Assembly (NCBI RefSeq): GCF_000698575.1
Contig: NZ_JFHD01000035.1
Coordinates: 1 to 64,000, forward strand
Source: Caballeronia zhejiangensis
GTDB taxonomy: Bacteria > Pseudomonadota > Gammaproteobacteria > Burkholderiales > Burkholderiaceae
Length of the DNA: 64,000 nucleotides
Reading direction: 5' to 3'
Both the position numbers and the translations under genes were made by a program. Below, one piece after another: positions 16,532-24,939 of this stretch. The stretch's first letter is position 1, and each line of letters opens with the position of its first letter. The notes below the pieces were generated by a model. That model was given only the letters and a program-made list of their open reading frames with translations, had not been told where the DNA came from and made no database searches.

Positions 16532-17896
16532 ATGCGAATCGACAGGCGGCTACTGGCGGTCGCGTTCGGCGGCCTGTTCTGGCGAACCTTCGCGCTGATC
16601 GCGCTGCTCATCGCAGTCAGTCTCACGGCGTGGTTCCAGAGCTTTCGCGTCATCGAGCGCGAGCCGCGTGCGCAGCGCGTGGCGCTTCAGCTCGTCGCCG
16701 TGGTCAAGCTCACGCGCACCGCCCTGCTCTATTCCGACCCCGATTTGCGCCGCGCGCTGCTTCAGGATCTGGAGAGCAACGAAGGCGTGCGCGTGTATCC
16801 GCGCGAGACCACCGACAAATACAAACTCCAGCCCGATGAATCGCTCAACCGGCTGATCGAACGTGACGTGCGCGGGCGGCTCGGCAACGAGACGATCATC
16901 GCGCAGTCGGTGAACGACATTCCGGGCGTATGGATCAGCTTCAAGATCGACGACGACGATTATTGGGTCGCCCTCGATCGCGATCAGCTCGACACCGTCA
17001 CCGGCCTGCAATGGGCCGGCTGGGGCGTGTTCGCGCTCGCGCTGTCGCTGTTCGGCGCGGCGTTCATCACGAGTCTCGTGAATCGGCCATTCGCGCGTCT
17101 CGCGCTCGCCGCGCGCAAGGTCGGTTCGGGGCAATCGCCCGAACCCTTGCCCGAACGCGGCATGGGCGTTGCTGCCGAAACCAATCGAAGCTTCAACCAG
17201 ATGGTGCAGGATCTTGAGCAGCTCGAGGCCGACCGTGCGCTGATGCTCGCGGGCATCTCGCACGATCTGCGCACGCCGCTTGCGCGCCTGCGGCTGGAGA
17301 CGGAGATGAGCCCGTCGGACGAAGCGACCAAGCTCGCGATGATCGACGACATCGAGCAGATGGACATGATCATCGGGCGCTTTCTCGACTATGCGCGGCC
17401 GATGCAGCGCATGCCCGAGGCCGTCGACCTGTCGATGATCGCGAGCGAACTCGCCGCCCGCTTCCAGGCCGACGACGGCGTCGTCATGCGGACGGATCTC
17501 GCCCAGGGCGCGGTGATCGAAGGCGATCCGACGGATGCGCGCCGCGTGGTCGGCAACCTGCTGGAAAACGCGCGCAAGTACGGCCGCAGCGAACACGACG
17601 ACATCGCCCGCATTACGCTGCAGACGCGCGTCGCGCACGGCAGGGTCGAGCTCTCCGTGATGGACGAGGGCCGCGGCATCCCCGACGATCAGGTCGCGCT
17701 CATCACGCGTCCGTTCTATCGCGTCGATACGGCGCGCACGCAGGCGAACGGCACCGGTCTCGGCATGGCGATCGTGCAGCGCCTCGTCACGCGACAGCGC
17801 GGCACGCTGCGTCTGCGCAACCGCACGCCTCTGCCCGGCTTCGAAGTCACCATCGACTTCCCGCCGATGAAAGGCGGCGTGCGCTTCGAAGGCTAG
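16532..17896 (+). CDS. envZ: EnvZ, sensor histidine kinase
   Basis: This 454-residue kinase has a first membrane segment at about 14-35 and a periplasmic sensor region. A second membrane segment lies at about 162-185, followed by a HAMP domain. The phospho-accepting His244 is in GISHDLRTPLARL, and the ATPase domain has an N box (NLLENARKYG), DEGRGIPDDQ and GTGLGMAIVQ. It phosphorylates and dephosphorylates OmpR in response to osmolarity and related envelope cues. It is the second gene of the ompR operon and is followed by a strong hairpin terminator. Confidence 0.95.
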   Translation: MRIDRRLLAVAFGGLFWRTFALIALLIAVSLTAWFQSFRVIEREPRAQRVALQLVAVVKLTRTALLYSDPDLRRALLQDLESNEGVRVYPRETTDKYKLQPDESLNRLIERDVRGRLGNETIIAQSVNDIPGVWISFKIDDDDYWVALDRDQLDTVTGLQWAGWGVFALALSLFGAAFITSLVNRPFARLALAARKVGSGQSPEPLPERGMGVAAETNRSFNQMVQDLEQLEADRALMLAGISHDLRTPLARLRLETEMSPSDEATKLAMIDDIEQMDMIIGRFLDYARPMQRMPEAVDLSMIASELAARFQADDGVVMRTDLAQGAVIEGDPTDARRVVGNLLENARKYGRSEHDDIARITLQTRVAHGRVELSVMDEGRGIPDDQVALITRPFYRVDTARTQANGTGLGMAIVQRLVTRQRGTLRLRNRTPLPGFEVTIDFPPMKGGVRFEG

Positions 17897-17900
17897 AGCG

Positions 17901-17941
17901 CGCCCGTTTCGGAAGCTGGAAACGGGCGAAGCACTCTTTTA
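17901..17941 (+). terminator. Terminator of ompR-envZ
   Basis: A perfect 10-bp stem (17901-17910 with 17919-17928) with an 8-base loop; a TTTT tract follows at 17937-17940. It begins 5 bases after the envZ stop. Confidence 0.65.
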
Positions 17942-18068
17942 ATTCTGGTTAAGATGAAGCGGTTCAACGCTCGGCGCGGCCTGGCATGAACGTGTCACGC
18001 GAGCGTTACGGCGATACGGTAGTTTGGCTGGAGTTTGTCCTTTCAACGATTTCACAGGAGTTTTCCGC

Positions 18069-18617
18069 ATGAAGACCGTTGGCGATAAAGTCGAAGCATT
18101 CACTGTCACCGCTGCGAAGCCGGGTTTCAACCATCACGAAGAGAACGGCCAGTCGGCGTTCGAGGAAATCACCGAGCAGTCTTTCCCCGGCAAGTGGAAG
18201 ATCATCTATTTCTATCCGAAAGATTTCACGTTTGTCTGCCCGACGGAGATCGTCGAATTCGCGAAGCTGGCGGCCGATTTCGAGGACCGCGACGCGGTTC
18301 TGCTCGGCGGCAGCGTAGACAACGAGTTCGTCAAGCTGGCATGGCGCCGCGAGCACAAAGACCTGAACAAGCTGAACCATTACTCGTTCGGCGACGTGAA
18401 AGGCGAACTGATCGATCAACTCGGCGTGCGCGACAAGGAAGCAGGCGTGGCGTTGCGCGCGACCTTCATCGTCGATCCGGACAACGTCATTCAGCACGTC
18501 TCGGTCAATAACCTGAACGTCGGCCGCAGCCCGGAAGAAATCTTGCGCATTCTCGACGGCTTGCAAACGGACGAACTCTGCCCGTGCAACCGTGCCGTCG
18601 GCGGCGCGACGCTGTAA
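18069..18617 (+). CDS. ahpC: AhpC, alkyl hydroperoxide reductase (2-Cys peroxiredoxin, AhpD-dependent type)
   Basis: This 182-residue peroxiredoxin has the peroxidatic Cys57 in DFTFVCPTE and two C-terminal cysteines in LCPCNRAVGG (171 and 173). That three-cysteine pattern is the one known from Mycobacterium tuberculosis AhpC, which is reduced through AhpD. It reduces hydrogen peroxide and organic peroxides in the cytoplasm. ahpD follows 89 bases downstream, with a terminator-like hairpin between. The ATG at 18069 follows an AGGAG ribosome-binding site; the frame is open upstream to 18024 without similarity. Confidence 0.95.
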   Translation: MKTVGDKVEAFTVTAAKPGFNHHEENGQSAFEEITEQSFPGKWKIIYFYPKDFTFVCPTEIVEFAKLAADFEDRDAVLLGGSVDNEFVKLAWRREHKDLNKLNHYSFGDVKGELIDQLGVRDKEAGVALRATFIVDPDNVIQHVSVNNLNVGRSPEEILRILDGLQTDELCPCNRAVGGATL

Positions 18618-18632
18618 GCGTTTCCGGATGCC

Positions 18633-18682
18633 GCAAAGCCCGCCATCGAGCCGAGTGTTTTCGGCCGATCGGCGGGCTTTTT
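18633..18682 (+). terminator. Hairpin between ahpC and ahpD (partial terminator)
   Basis: AAAGCCCGCC (18633-18642) pairs with GGCGGGCTTT (18671-18680), and two more T follow. With only 89 bases between the genes, it could lower ahpD expression relative to ahpC rather than fully end transcription. Confidence 0.7.
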
Positions 18683-18706
18683 AATGCCATCGAACAGGAG
18701 AAAACA

Positions 18707-19231
18707 ATGGAATTTCTGTCTGCGATCAAGGAACTGGTGCCCGACTACGCGAAGGACATTCGCCTTAACGTCGACGGCACGATCGCGCGTTCATCGCTCG
18801 AAGGCAGCGATGCGGCTGGCGTCGCGCTCGCCGCCGCGTTTGCCGCGAAAGCGACGAAGCTCGTCGCCATCATTCGCAACTCGGGCGCGCTGTCGCCCGA
18901 AGAGACGAACGCCGTGCTCACCGCGGCCGCGCTGATGGGCATGAACAACGTCTGGTATCCGTACCTGGAAATGGCCGACAACGCCGATCTCAAGACGCAG
19001 CCCGCGAACTTGCGCATGAACGCGTATGCGTCGCACGGCGGCGTCGACAAGCGGCGCTTCGAGATGTACGCGCTCGCGGCGTCGATCGTCGGCAAGTGCC
19101 ATTTCTGCGTGAAATCGCACTACGAGAATCTCGTGGCCGAAGGCATGTCGACGACGCAACTGCGCGACGTCGGCCGCATCGCCGCGGTGATCAACGCCGT
19201 CGCGCTGACGATCGAAGCCGAAGGGAAATAG
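18707..19231 (+). CDS. ahpD: AhpD, alkylhydroperoxidase / AhpC reductant adaptor
   Basis: This 174-residue AhpD has the active-site Cys131-x-x-Cys134 in GKCHFCVKSHYE, His138, and Glu119 in RRFEMYAL. These match the catalytic Cys-Cys-His-Glu set described for mycobacterial AhpD. It passes electrons from a dihydrolipoamide system to AhpC and has weak peroxidase activity itself. The start at 18707 follows a GGAG ribosome-binding site. Its neighbour ahpC carries the cysteine pattern that fits this partner. Confidence 0.95.
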   Translation: MEFLSAIKELVPDYAKDIRLNVDGTIARSSLEGSDAAGVALAAAFAAKATKLVAIIRNSGALSPEETNAVLTAAALMGMNNVWYPYLEMADNADLKTQPANLRMNAYASHGGVDKRRFEMYALAASIVGKCHFCVKSHYENLVAEGMSTTQLRDVGRIAAVINAVALTIEAEGK

Positions 19232-19247
19232 CGCTTCCCGCCGCGCT

Positions 19248-19739
19248 TTAGCCGTCGATTGACGTCCGGCGCAAAAGCACCGCGGCCTGCGCTTCGATGC
19301 CTTCCTTGCGCCCGAGATAGCCGAGCTTCTCGTTCGTCTTGGCCTTGACGTTCACGCGATCCATTGAAAGATCGAGATCAGCGGCGATGTTTTCGCGCAT
19401 GGCATCGATATGGGAGCTGAGTTTCGGCGCCTGCGCGATGATCGTGCTGTCGACGTTCGCGATCGCGAAACCCGCCTCCGACACGCGCCGGAACGCCTTG
19501 CGCAGCAGCACGCGGCTGTCCGCGCCGGCGAATTCGGTCGCCGTGTCCGGGAAATGCCTGCCGATGTCGCCGAGCGACGCCGCGCCGAACAGCGCATCGG
19601 TGATCGCGTGCAGCAGCACGTCGGCGTCCGAGTGGCCGAGCAGACCGCGCTCGTAGGGAATCGTCACGCCGCCGATGATGAGCGGGCGGCCTTCGACGAG
19701 CTGGTGGACGTCGTACCCTTGTCCGATTCTGAAATCCAT
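19248..19739 (-). CDS. ispF: IspF, 2-C-methyl-D-erythritol 2,4-cyclodiphosphate synthase
   Basis: This 163-residue enzyme starts MDFRIGQGYDVHQL, where Asp9 and His11 are the metal ligands. It contains GHSDADVLLHAITDAL and the KAKTNEKLGYLGR signature near the C-terminus. It catalyses the fifth step of the methylerythritol phosphate (non-mevalonate) isoprenoid pathway, forming MEcPP and releasing CMP. It lies 26 bases downstream of ispD on the same strand and is probably co-transcribed with it. The frame is open upstream past the chosen ATG only because it overlaps ispD in another frame. Confidence 0.96.
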   Translation of the reverse strand: MDFRIGQGYDVHQLVEGRPLIIGGVTIPYERGLLGHSDADVLLHAITDALFGAASLGDIGRHFPDTATEFAGADSRVLLRKAFRRVSEAGFAIANVDSTIIAQAPKLSSHIDAMRENIAADLDLSMDRVNVKAKTNEKLGYLGRKEGIEAQAAVLLRRTSIDG

Positions 19740-19765
19740 CGATCCAAACCTCTGTTGAGTGTGAG

Positions 19766-20488
19766 TCAGGCGCCGGCCGAAAGCATCGCGCCCGCGAGCG
19801 CGAAATCCTCCGGATACGTCACCTTGAAGTTGCGCAGACTGCCCTGAACCAGTTTCGGCGAATGACCGAGCCATTCGATCGCGCTCGCTTCGTCCGTCAG
19901 GTCGTGGCCGTCGTGACGCGCACGCTCGATCGCTTCGCGCAGCATGCCGAGCCGGAACATTTGCGGCGTCTGCGCCTGCCAGAGCCCGTCGCGCGATTCC
20001 GTGCGCGCGACGCGCACGTCGTCCGTGGGGACATCGGGCATGTTCGGTGCGACGCGTTTCAGCGTGTCCGCGACCGGCAGCGCGAGAATGCCGCCGACCG
20101 CATCGTCGCGCAGTTCCGCGACAAGCTTGCGAATCAGCTCCGGGGTGATGCCGGGGCGCGCGGCGTCGTGCACGAGGACCCAGTCGTCTTCGCGCGCGCC
20201 GAATTTCGCGAGCGCGACGAGCCCGTTGTACACCGACGCTTGCCGCGAGGCGCCGCCGCAGCGCTCGACCGCGAAGCGCAATCCGGCGAAGCGGCGCGCG
20301 TCGAAGTGGTTGTCGTCCGGTGCGAGCACGACGAGCGTCTGCGAGAATTCGGAGCACGCGTCGAACGCCGCGAGCGTGTACGCGAGCATTGGGCGGCCCG
20401 CGATCGTCTGGTATTGCTTCGGCATCGGCGCGCCGGAGCGGCTGCCGGTGCCGGCGCAGGGAATCAGTGAGAACAGGCGCGAAGTCAC
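19766..20488 (-). CDS. ispD: IspD, 2-C-methyl-D-erythritol 4-phosphate cytidylyltransferase
   Basis: This 240-residue nucleotidyltransferase has the N-terminal CTP-binding loop LIPCAGTGSRSGAPMPKQY. It also has VLVHDAARPGI and DEASAIEWLG, which are conserved in IspD. It makes CDP-methylerythritol from CTP and MEP. I chose the GTG at 20488 (MTSRLFSLIPCAG) because similarity begins there; the open frame continues upstream into the mfd leader without similarity. ispD and ispF form a two-gene unit divergent from mfd. Confidence 0.93.
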   Translation of the reverse strand: MTSRLFSLIPCAGTGSRSGAPMPKQYQTIAGRPMLAYTLAAFDACSEFSQTLVVLAPDDNHFDARRFAGLRFAVERCGGASRQASVYNGLVALAKFGAREDDWVLVHDAARPGITPELIRKLVAELRDDAVGGILALPVADTLKRVAPNMPDVPTDDVRVARTESRDGLWQAQTPQMFRLGMLREAIERARHDGHDLTDEASAIEWLGHSPKLVQGSLRNFKVTYPEDFALAGAMLSAGA

Positions 20489-20541
20489 GGGCGAATAGTC
20501 GAGCAGATGAGGTGAACAAGTCAAAGTTGAAGCCCGGATTT

Positions 20542-20547
20542 TATAAT
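20542..20547 (+). promoter_or_regulatory. Perfect -10 box (TATAAT) before mfd
   Basis: TATAAT lies 81 bases before the mfd start, in the 139-base divergent ispD/mfd spacer. I see no good -35 box at 16-18 bases, so the promoter call rests on the -10 alone. Confidence 0.35.
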
Positions 20548-20627
20548 AGGTCTTTCGCGACCACGTCCCGCGCACGCCGGTTCGACTCTCCGAACCCGCG
20601 TTTGCCGGACGGCTCCATGCACACCTT

Positions 20628-23600
20628 ATGCCTTCCAAAGCCGTCAACGCGCAGTCCAGTTCTCCCATCGCGCTCGTGAAACCGGGTCAGCGCTTCGTTT
20701 TCGATGGCGCTTCCGGCTCGTCCGATGCGCTCGCCATCGCGCGTTACTACGCCGCGTATCGCGAGAGCGTGCCGCTCCTGACGGTCGTCACCGCGAGCGC
20801 AGTCGATGCGCAGCGTCTCGCCGCCGAAATCCCCTACTTCGCGCCCGATGCGCGCGTGCGCCTTCTGCCCGACTGGGAGACGCTGCCGTACGACACGTTT
20901 TCGCCGCACCAGGATCTCGTCTCGGAACGTCTCGCGACGCTGCACGATCTCGGCGAAGGCCGCTGCGACATCCTCATCGTCCCGGCGACGACCGCGCTCT
21001 ATCGCATGCCGCCCGCGTCGTTTCTCGCGGCTTACACGTTCTCGTTCACGCAGGGCGAGCGGCTCGACGAAGCGAAGCTCAAGGCGCAATTGACGCTCGC
21101 GGGTTACGAGCACGTGAGCCAGGTCGTGCGGCCGGGCGAGTATTGCGTGCGCGGCTCGCTCATCGATCTCTATCCGATGGGCTCGGCGCTGCCGTATCGC
21201 ATCGATCTGTTCGACGACCAGGTGGACTCCATCCGCGCGTTCGATCCGGACACGCAGCGCAGCCTTTATCCGGTGCGCGACGTGCGCCTGCTGCCGGGCC
21301 GCGAGTTCCCGTTCGACGAAGCCGCGCGCACCGCCTTTCGCAGCCGCTGGCGAGAGGTCTTCGAGGGCGATCCGAGCCGCTCGCAGATTTACAAGGACAT
21401 GGGCAATGGCGTGCCCTCGGCGGGCATCGAATACTATCTGCCGCTCTTCTTCGATGAAACCGCGACGCTCTTTCATTACTTGCCGCAAGGCTCGCAGCTC
21501 GCGTTTGTCGGCGATATGGACGCCGCGATCAAACGCTTCACGCACGACACGAAGCAGCGCTACGACTTCCTTTCGCACGATCGCGAGCGGCCCTTGCTCG
21601 AACCGCGCCGGCTCTTTCTGACAGACGACGATTTCTTCACGTTCGCGAAGCCCTTCGCGCAGTTGAAGTTTCCCGCGACGCCCGAAGGCGGCTGGGCCGT
21701 GCCGCTGCCGGGCCTCGCGATCGACCGTCACGCCGACGAGCCTTTGCTCGCGCTGCGTCACTATCTGGAGCAGACGGACAATCGCGTGATGCTCGTCGCG
21801 GAATCGGCGGGACGTCGCGAGACGATCCAGCAATTGCTCGCCGACAACGGCCTGCGCGGCGAATTGCGCGACACGTTCCACGAATGGCTGACCGCCGACG
21901 GCAAGTTCACGCTCGGCATCGCGCCGCTCGCCAACGGTTTCGCGCTGCCGTTGGAGAAGCTGTCGATCGTCACCGAGACGGAGCTTTACGGACCGCTCGC
22001 GCGCCGCGCCGGACGGCGTCGTCAGGAGCAGGCGAGCAACGTCGATTCGATGGTGCGCGATCTCGCCGAACTGAAGGTCGGCGATCCCGTCGTGCATGCG
22101 CAGCATGGCATCGGCCGATACATGGGCCTCGTGTCGATGGACCTCGGCGAAGGTGAAACCGAATTCCTGCATCTCGAGTATCAGAACGAGGCGAAGCTGT
22201 ATGTGCCCGTCGCGCAATTGCATGTGATCTCGCGCTACAGCGGCGCGGACCCGGAAAGCGCGCCGCTGCATACGCTCGGCTCCGGCCAGTGGGAAAAAGC
22301 CAAACGCAAGGCCGCGCAGCAGATTCGCGATACGGCCGCCGAGCTGCTCAACCTCTACGCGCGCCGCGCGGCGCGCGAAGGTTATGCGTTCAAGCTCGAG
22401 CCGCGCGACTACACCAAGTTCGCGGAGAGCTTCGGCTTCGAGGAAACGCCCGACCAGGCGGCGGCGATCGCAGCCGTCATCGGCGACATGACGAGCGGCA
22501 AACCGATGGACCGTCTCGTGTGCGGCGATGTCGGCTTCGGCAAAACGGAAGTCGCGCTGCGCGCCGCGTTCATCGCGGTGATGGCGGGCAAGCAGGTCGC
22601 GATTCTTTCGCCGACGACGCTGCTTGCGGAACAGCACACGCAGACCTTCACCGACCGTTTCGCCGACTGGCCGGTGCGCATCGCGGAACTGTCGCGCTTC
22701 AAGACCGGCAAGGAAGTTTCGACGGCCGTGCAGCAGATCAACGAAGGCTCGGTCGATATCGTCATCGGCACACACAAGCTCTTGTCGAGCGATGTGAAGT
22801 TCAAGCGGCTCGGGCTCGTGATCATCGACGAGGAGCATCGCTTCGGCGTGCGGCAGAAGGAGGCGCTCAAGGCATTGCGCGCCGAGGTCGACGTGCTCAC
22901 GCTCACCGCGACGCCGATTCCGCGCACGCTCGGCATGGCACTCGAAGGCCTGCGTGATTTTTCCGTGATCGCGACCGCGCCGCAGAAGCGGCTCGCGATC
23001 AAGACCTTCGTGCGGCGCGAGGAAGACGGCGTGATCCGCGAGGCGATGCTGCGCGAACTGAAGCGCGGCGGCCAGGTTTACTTCCTGCACAACGAAGTCG
23101 AGACGATCGAGAATCGGCGCGCGATGCTCGAAGCGCTGGTGCCCGAGGCGCGCATCGCGGTTGCGCACGGACAGATGCACGAGCGCGAGCTCGAACGCGT
23201 GATGCGCGATTTCGTCGGCCAGCGCGCGAACGTGCTGTTGTGCACGACGATCATCGAGACCGGCATCGACGTGCCGAGCGCGAACACGATCCTCATGCAT
23301 CGTGCGGACAAGTTCGGTCTTGCGCAGTTGCATCAGTTGCGCGGACGTGTCGGGCGTTCGCATCACCAGGCGTATGCGTATTTGCTGGTGCACGATCCGC
23401 AATCGCTGACGAAGCAGGCGCAGCGGCGGCTCGAAGCCATTCAGCAGATGGAGGAACTCGGCTCGGGTTTTTATCTCGCGATGCACGACCTGGAGATTCG
23501 CGGTACGGGCGAGGTGCTCGGCGACAAGCAATCGGGCGAGATTCACGAGATCGGCTTCCAGCTTTACACCGACATGCTGAACGACGCCGTGCGTGCGCTG

Positions 23601-24104
23601 CGCGAAGGCCGCGAGCCGGATCTGAACGCCCCGCTTGCGGCAACGACCGAGATCAATCTGCACGCGCCCGCGATTCTGCCCGCCGATTACTGCGCCGATG
23701 TGCAGGAGCGTTTGTCGTTGTACAAGCGGCTCGCGAACTGCGAATCGAGCGATGCGATCGATGGCATTCTCGAAGAGCTCGTCGATCGCTTTGGGAAGCT
23801 GCCGCCGCAGGCGCATGCGCTCGTGGAGACGCATCGGCTGCGTCTTGCTGCGAAACCGCTCGGCATCTCGAAGATCGACGCGGGCGAGCAGTCGATCTCG
23901 CTGCAGTTCGTTCCGAACCCGCCCGTCGATGGCATGAAGATCATCGAGATGGTGCAGAAGCATAAGCACATCAAGCTCGCGGGTCAGGACAAGTTGCGCA
24001 TCGAGTCGCGGAGTCCCGATCTCTCGGTGCGGATCTCTACTGTCAAGGAGACGTTGCGGGCGTTGGGGGGGCCGGTTCGGAAACCGGCCGCTGTTGTTCG
24101 GTGA
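20628..24104 (+). CDS. mfd: Mfd, transcription-repair coupling factor
   Basis: This 1158-residue DNA translocase has an N-terminal UvrB-like region (LPDWETLPYDTFSPHQDL). The RNA-polymerase-interacting domain lies around 480-550 (GDPVVHAQHGIGRYMGL). The SF2 motor has Walker A CGDVGFGKTE, DEEH box IIDEEHRFGVRQ, SPTTLLAEQH, TATPIPRTL and motif VI QLRGRVGRS. A TRCF C-terminal domain follows. Mfd removes stalled RNA polymerase and recruits UvrA for repair of the template strand. Length matches E. coli Mfd (1148). It is divergent from ispD-ispF. A GC-rich stem (24070-24089) in its last codons precedes a T-run just after the stop, possibly a weak terminator. Confidence 0.97.
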   Translation: MPSKAVNAQSSSPIALVKPGQRFVFDGASGSSDALAIARYYAAYRESVPLLTVVTASAVDAQRLAAEIPYFAPDARVRLLPDWETLPYDTFSPHQDLVSERLATLHDLGEGRCDILIVPATTALYRMPPASFLAAYTFSFTQGERLDEAKLKAQLTLAGYEHVSQVVRPGEYCVRGSLIDLYPMGSALPYRIDLFDDQVDSIRAFDPDTQRSLYPVRDVRLLPGREFPFDEAARTAFRSRWREVFEGDPSRSQIYKDMGNGVPSAGIEYYLPLFFDETATLFHYLPQGSQLAFVGDMDAAIKRFTHDTKQRYDFLSHDRERPLLEPRRLFLTDDDFFTFAKPFAQLKFPATPEGGWAVPLPGLAIDRHADEPLLALRHYLEQTDNRVMLVAESAGRRETIQQLLADNGLRGELRDTFHEWLTADGKFTLGIAPLANGFALPLEKLSIVTETELYGPLARRAGRRRQEQASNVDSMVRDLAELKVGDPVVHAQHGIGRYMGLVSMDLGEGETEFLHLEYQNEAKLYVPVAQLHVISRYSGADPESAPLHTLGSGQWEKAKRKAAQQIRDTAAELLNLYARRAAREGYAFKLEPRDYTKFAESFGFEETPDQAAAIAAVIGDMTSGKPMDRLVCGDVGFGKTEVALRAAFIAVMAGKQVAILSPTTLLAEQHTQTFTDRFADWPVRIAELSRFKTGKEVSTAVQQINEGSVDIVIGTHKLLSSDVKFKRLGLVIIDEEHRFGVRQKEALKALRAEVDVLTLTATPIPRTLGMALEGLRDFSVIATAPQKRLAIKTFVRREEDGVIREAMLRELKRGGQVYFLHNEVETIENRRAMLEALVPEARIAVAHGQMHERELERVMRDFVGQRANVLLCTTIIETGIDVPSANTILMHRADKFGLAQLHQLRGRVGRSHHQAYAYLLVHDPQSLTKQAQRRLEAIQQMEELGSGFYLAMHDLEIRGTGEVLGDKQSGEIHEIGFQLYTDMLNDAVRALREGREPDLNAPLAATTEINLHAPAILPADYCADVQERLSLYKRLANCESSDAIDGILEELVDRFGKLPPQAHALVETHRLRLAAKPLGISKIDAGEQSISLQFVPNPPVDGMKIIEMVQKHKHIKLAGQDKLRIESRSPDLSVRISTVKETLRALGGPVRKPAAVVR

Positions 24105-24116
24105 TTTTTTTGTTTT

Positions 24117-24190
24117 CGCCGGATTCCGATTTGCTTTCGGTCTGTCAGCGTTGCCTCCTGTGCGGGGTGGGGCTCACTTTGCTTACTGTA
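24117..24190. repeat. Partial degenerate direct copy of the palindromic element's outer end
   Basis: This stretch repeats, with scattered mismatches, the first 70 or so bases of the element that starts at 24191: the CGCCGGAT start, CGGTCT, AGCGTTGCC, CTGTGCGGGG and CTCACTTT blocks keep their order and near-equal spacing. Confidence 0.7.
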
Positions 24191-24828
24191 GTCGCCGGAT
24201 CCCGGTTTCGTGGCGGTCTATTAGCGTTGCCCCTGTGCGGGGCGGCACTCACTTTCTTTGCTGCTGCAAAGAAAGTAAGCAAAGAAAGCAGCTTTTCAGG
24301 CCCGCGGTCACACGCAATTTGGGTAGTTCTCTCGTTCTCGATGGCACTCGCCTAACGAGTGCCCTCATAGGCCCAACCGGGCTTGGCTCGCGCACGGTCT
24401 GACGAGCCATTCCCTTTACCGCGCTGGTTCAGCACGAAATAGCTTCGGCACAGCGCTACGCGCTGCCGTTGGGTATGCAAGGGAAACCATAGGTTTGCAT
24501 GTGCGGTGCGAGAGAGAATTTAGTAGCAAAGCACACGCAGACCCGATTGACCGGTCGGCCGCGAAGCGGGCTGGAGCTATTTGGTGCTGAACCGGTTTGT
24601 TGTGTGGTGCGATGTGACAGACCGTGCGCGAGCCAAGCCCGATGGGGCCTATGAGGGCACTCTTTAGGCAGCCCACGATGGACGAGAGGACTACCCAAAT
24701 TGCGTGTGACCGCGGGCGTATCGGAAGCTGCTTTCTTTGCTTACTTTCTTTGCAGCAGCAAAGAAAGTGACTGCCGCCCCGCACAGGGGCAGTGCTAATA
24801 GACCGACGCGAAAACGGGATCCGGCGAC
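24191..24828. repeat. 638-bp near-symmetric palindromic element (long inverted repeat)
   Basis: The left arm 24191-24444 and right arm 24575-24828 are each 254 bases. They are inverted copies with roughly 85-90% identity by eye and almost no shift in register. Each arm contains the perfect 11-4-11 palindrome with core CTTTCTTTGC (24251-24276 and 24743-24768). The 130-base centre holds smaller hairpins (CAGCGC-TAC-GCGCTG) and the palindrome GACCGGTC. Short open frames inside look non-genuine. There is no transposase gene. The rest of the mfd-argE spacer (24829-24939) shows nothing further except the argE ribosome-binding site. Confidence 0.85.
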
Positions 24829-24939
24829 AACCCCAAAGCGCCAAAGCTCAAAAGCCCCAAAACTCAAAAGCAAAAAGCCCCCTGCGGCCAGCATCATTCT
24901 TTTGGGCTATGATCAAACCCTACCCGCAGGAGCAAAAAT

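Noticed and set aside
19248..20519. A single long minus-strand frame covering ispF and most of ispD
   Set aside because: Only the ispF part is real in that frame; upstream it is an out-of-frame shadow of ispD, so there is no IspDF fusion here.
20541..23969. A very long open frame (over 1100 codons) antisense to mfd
   Set aside because: It is an antisense shadow produced by GC-rich codon use of mfd; it has Arg-rich, low-similarity content and no domain.
24070..24111. Intrinsic terminator of mfd
   Set aside because: The stem lies within the last codons and the T-run begins 15 bases after the stem, too far for a standard intrinsic terminator.
24101..24897. Short open frames in the palindromic element (with a repeated FFAAAKKVSKESS-like peptide on both strands)
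   Set aside because: The same peptide appears on both strands because the DNA is an inverted repeat; there is no ribosome-binding context or domain.
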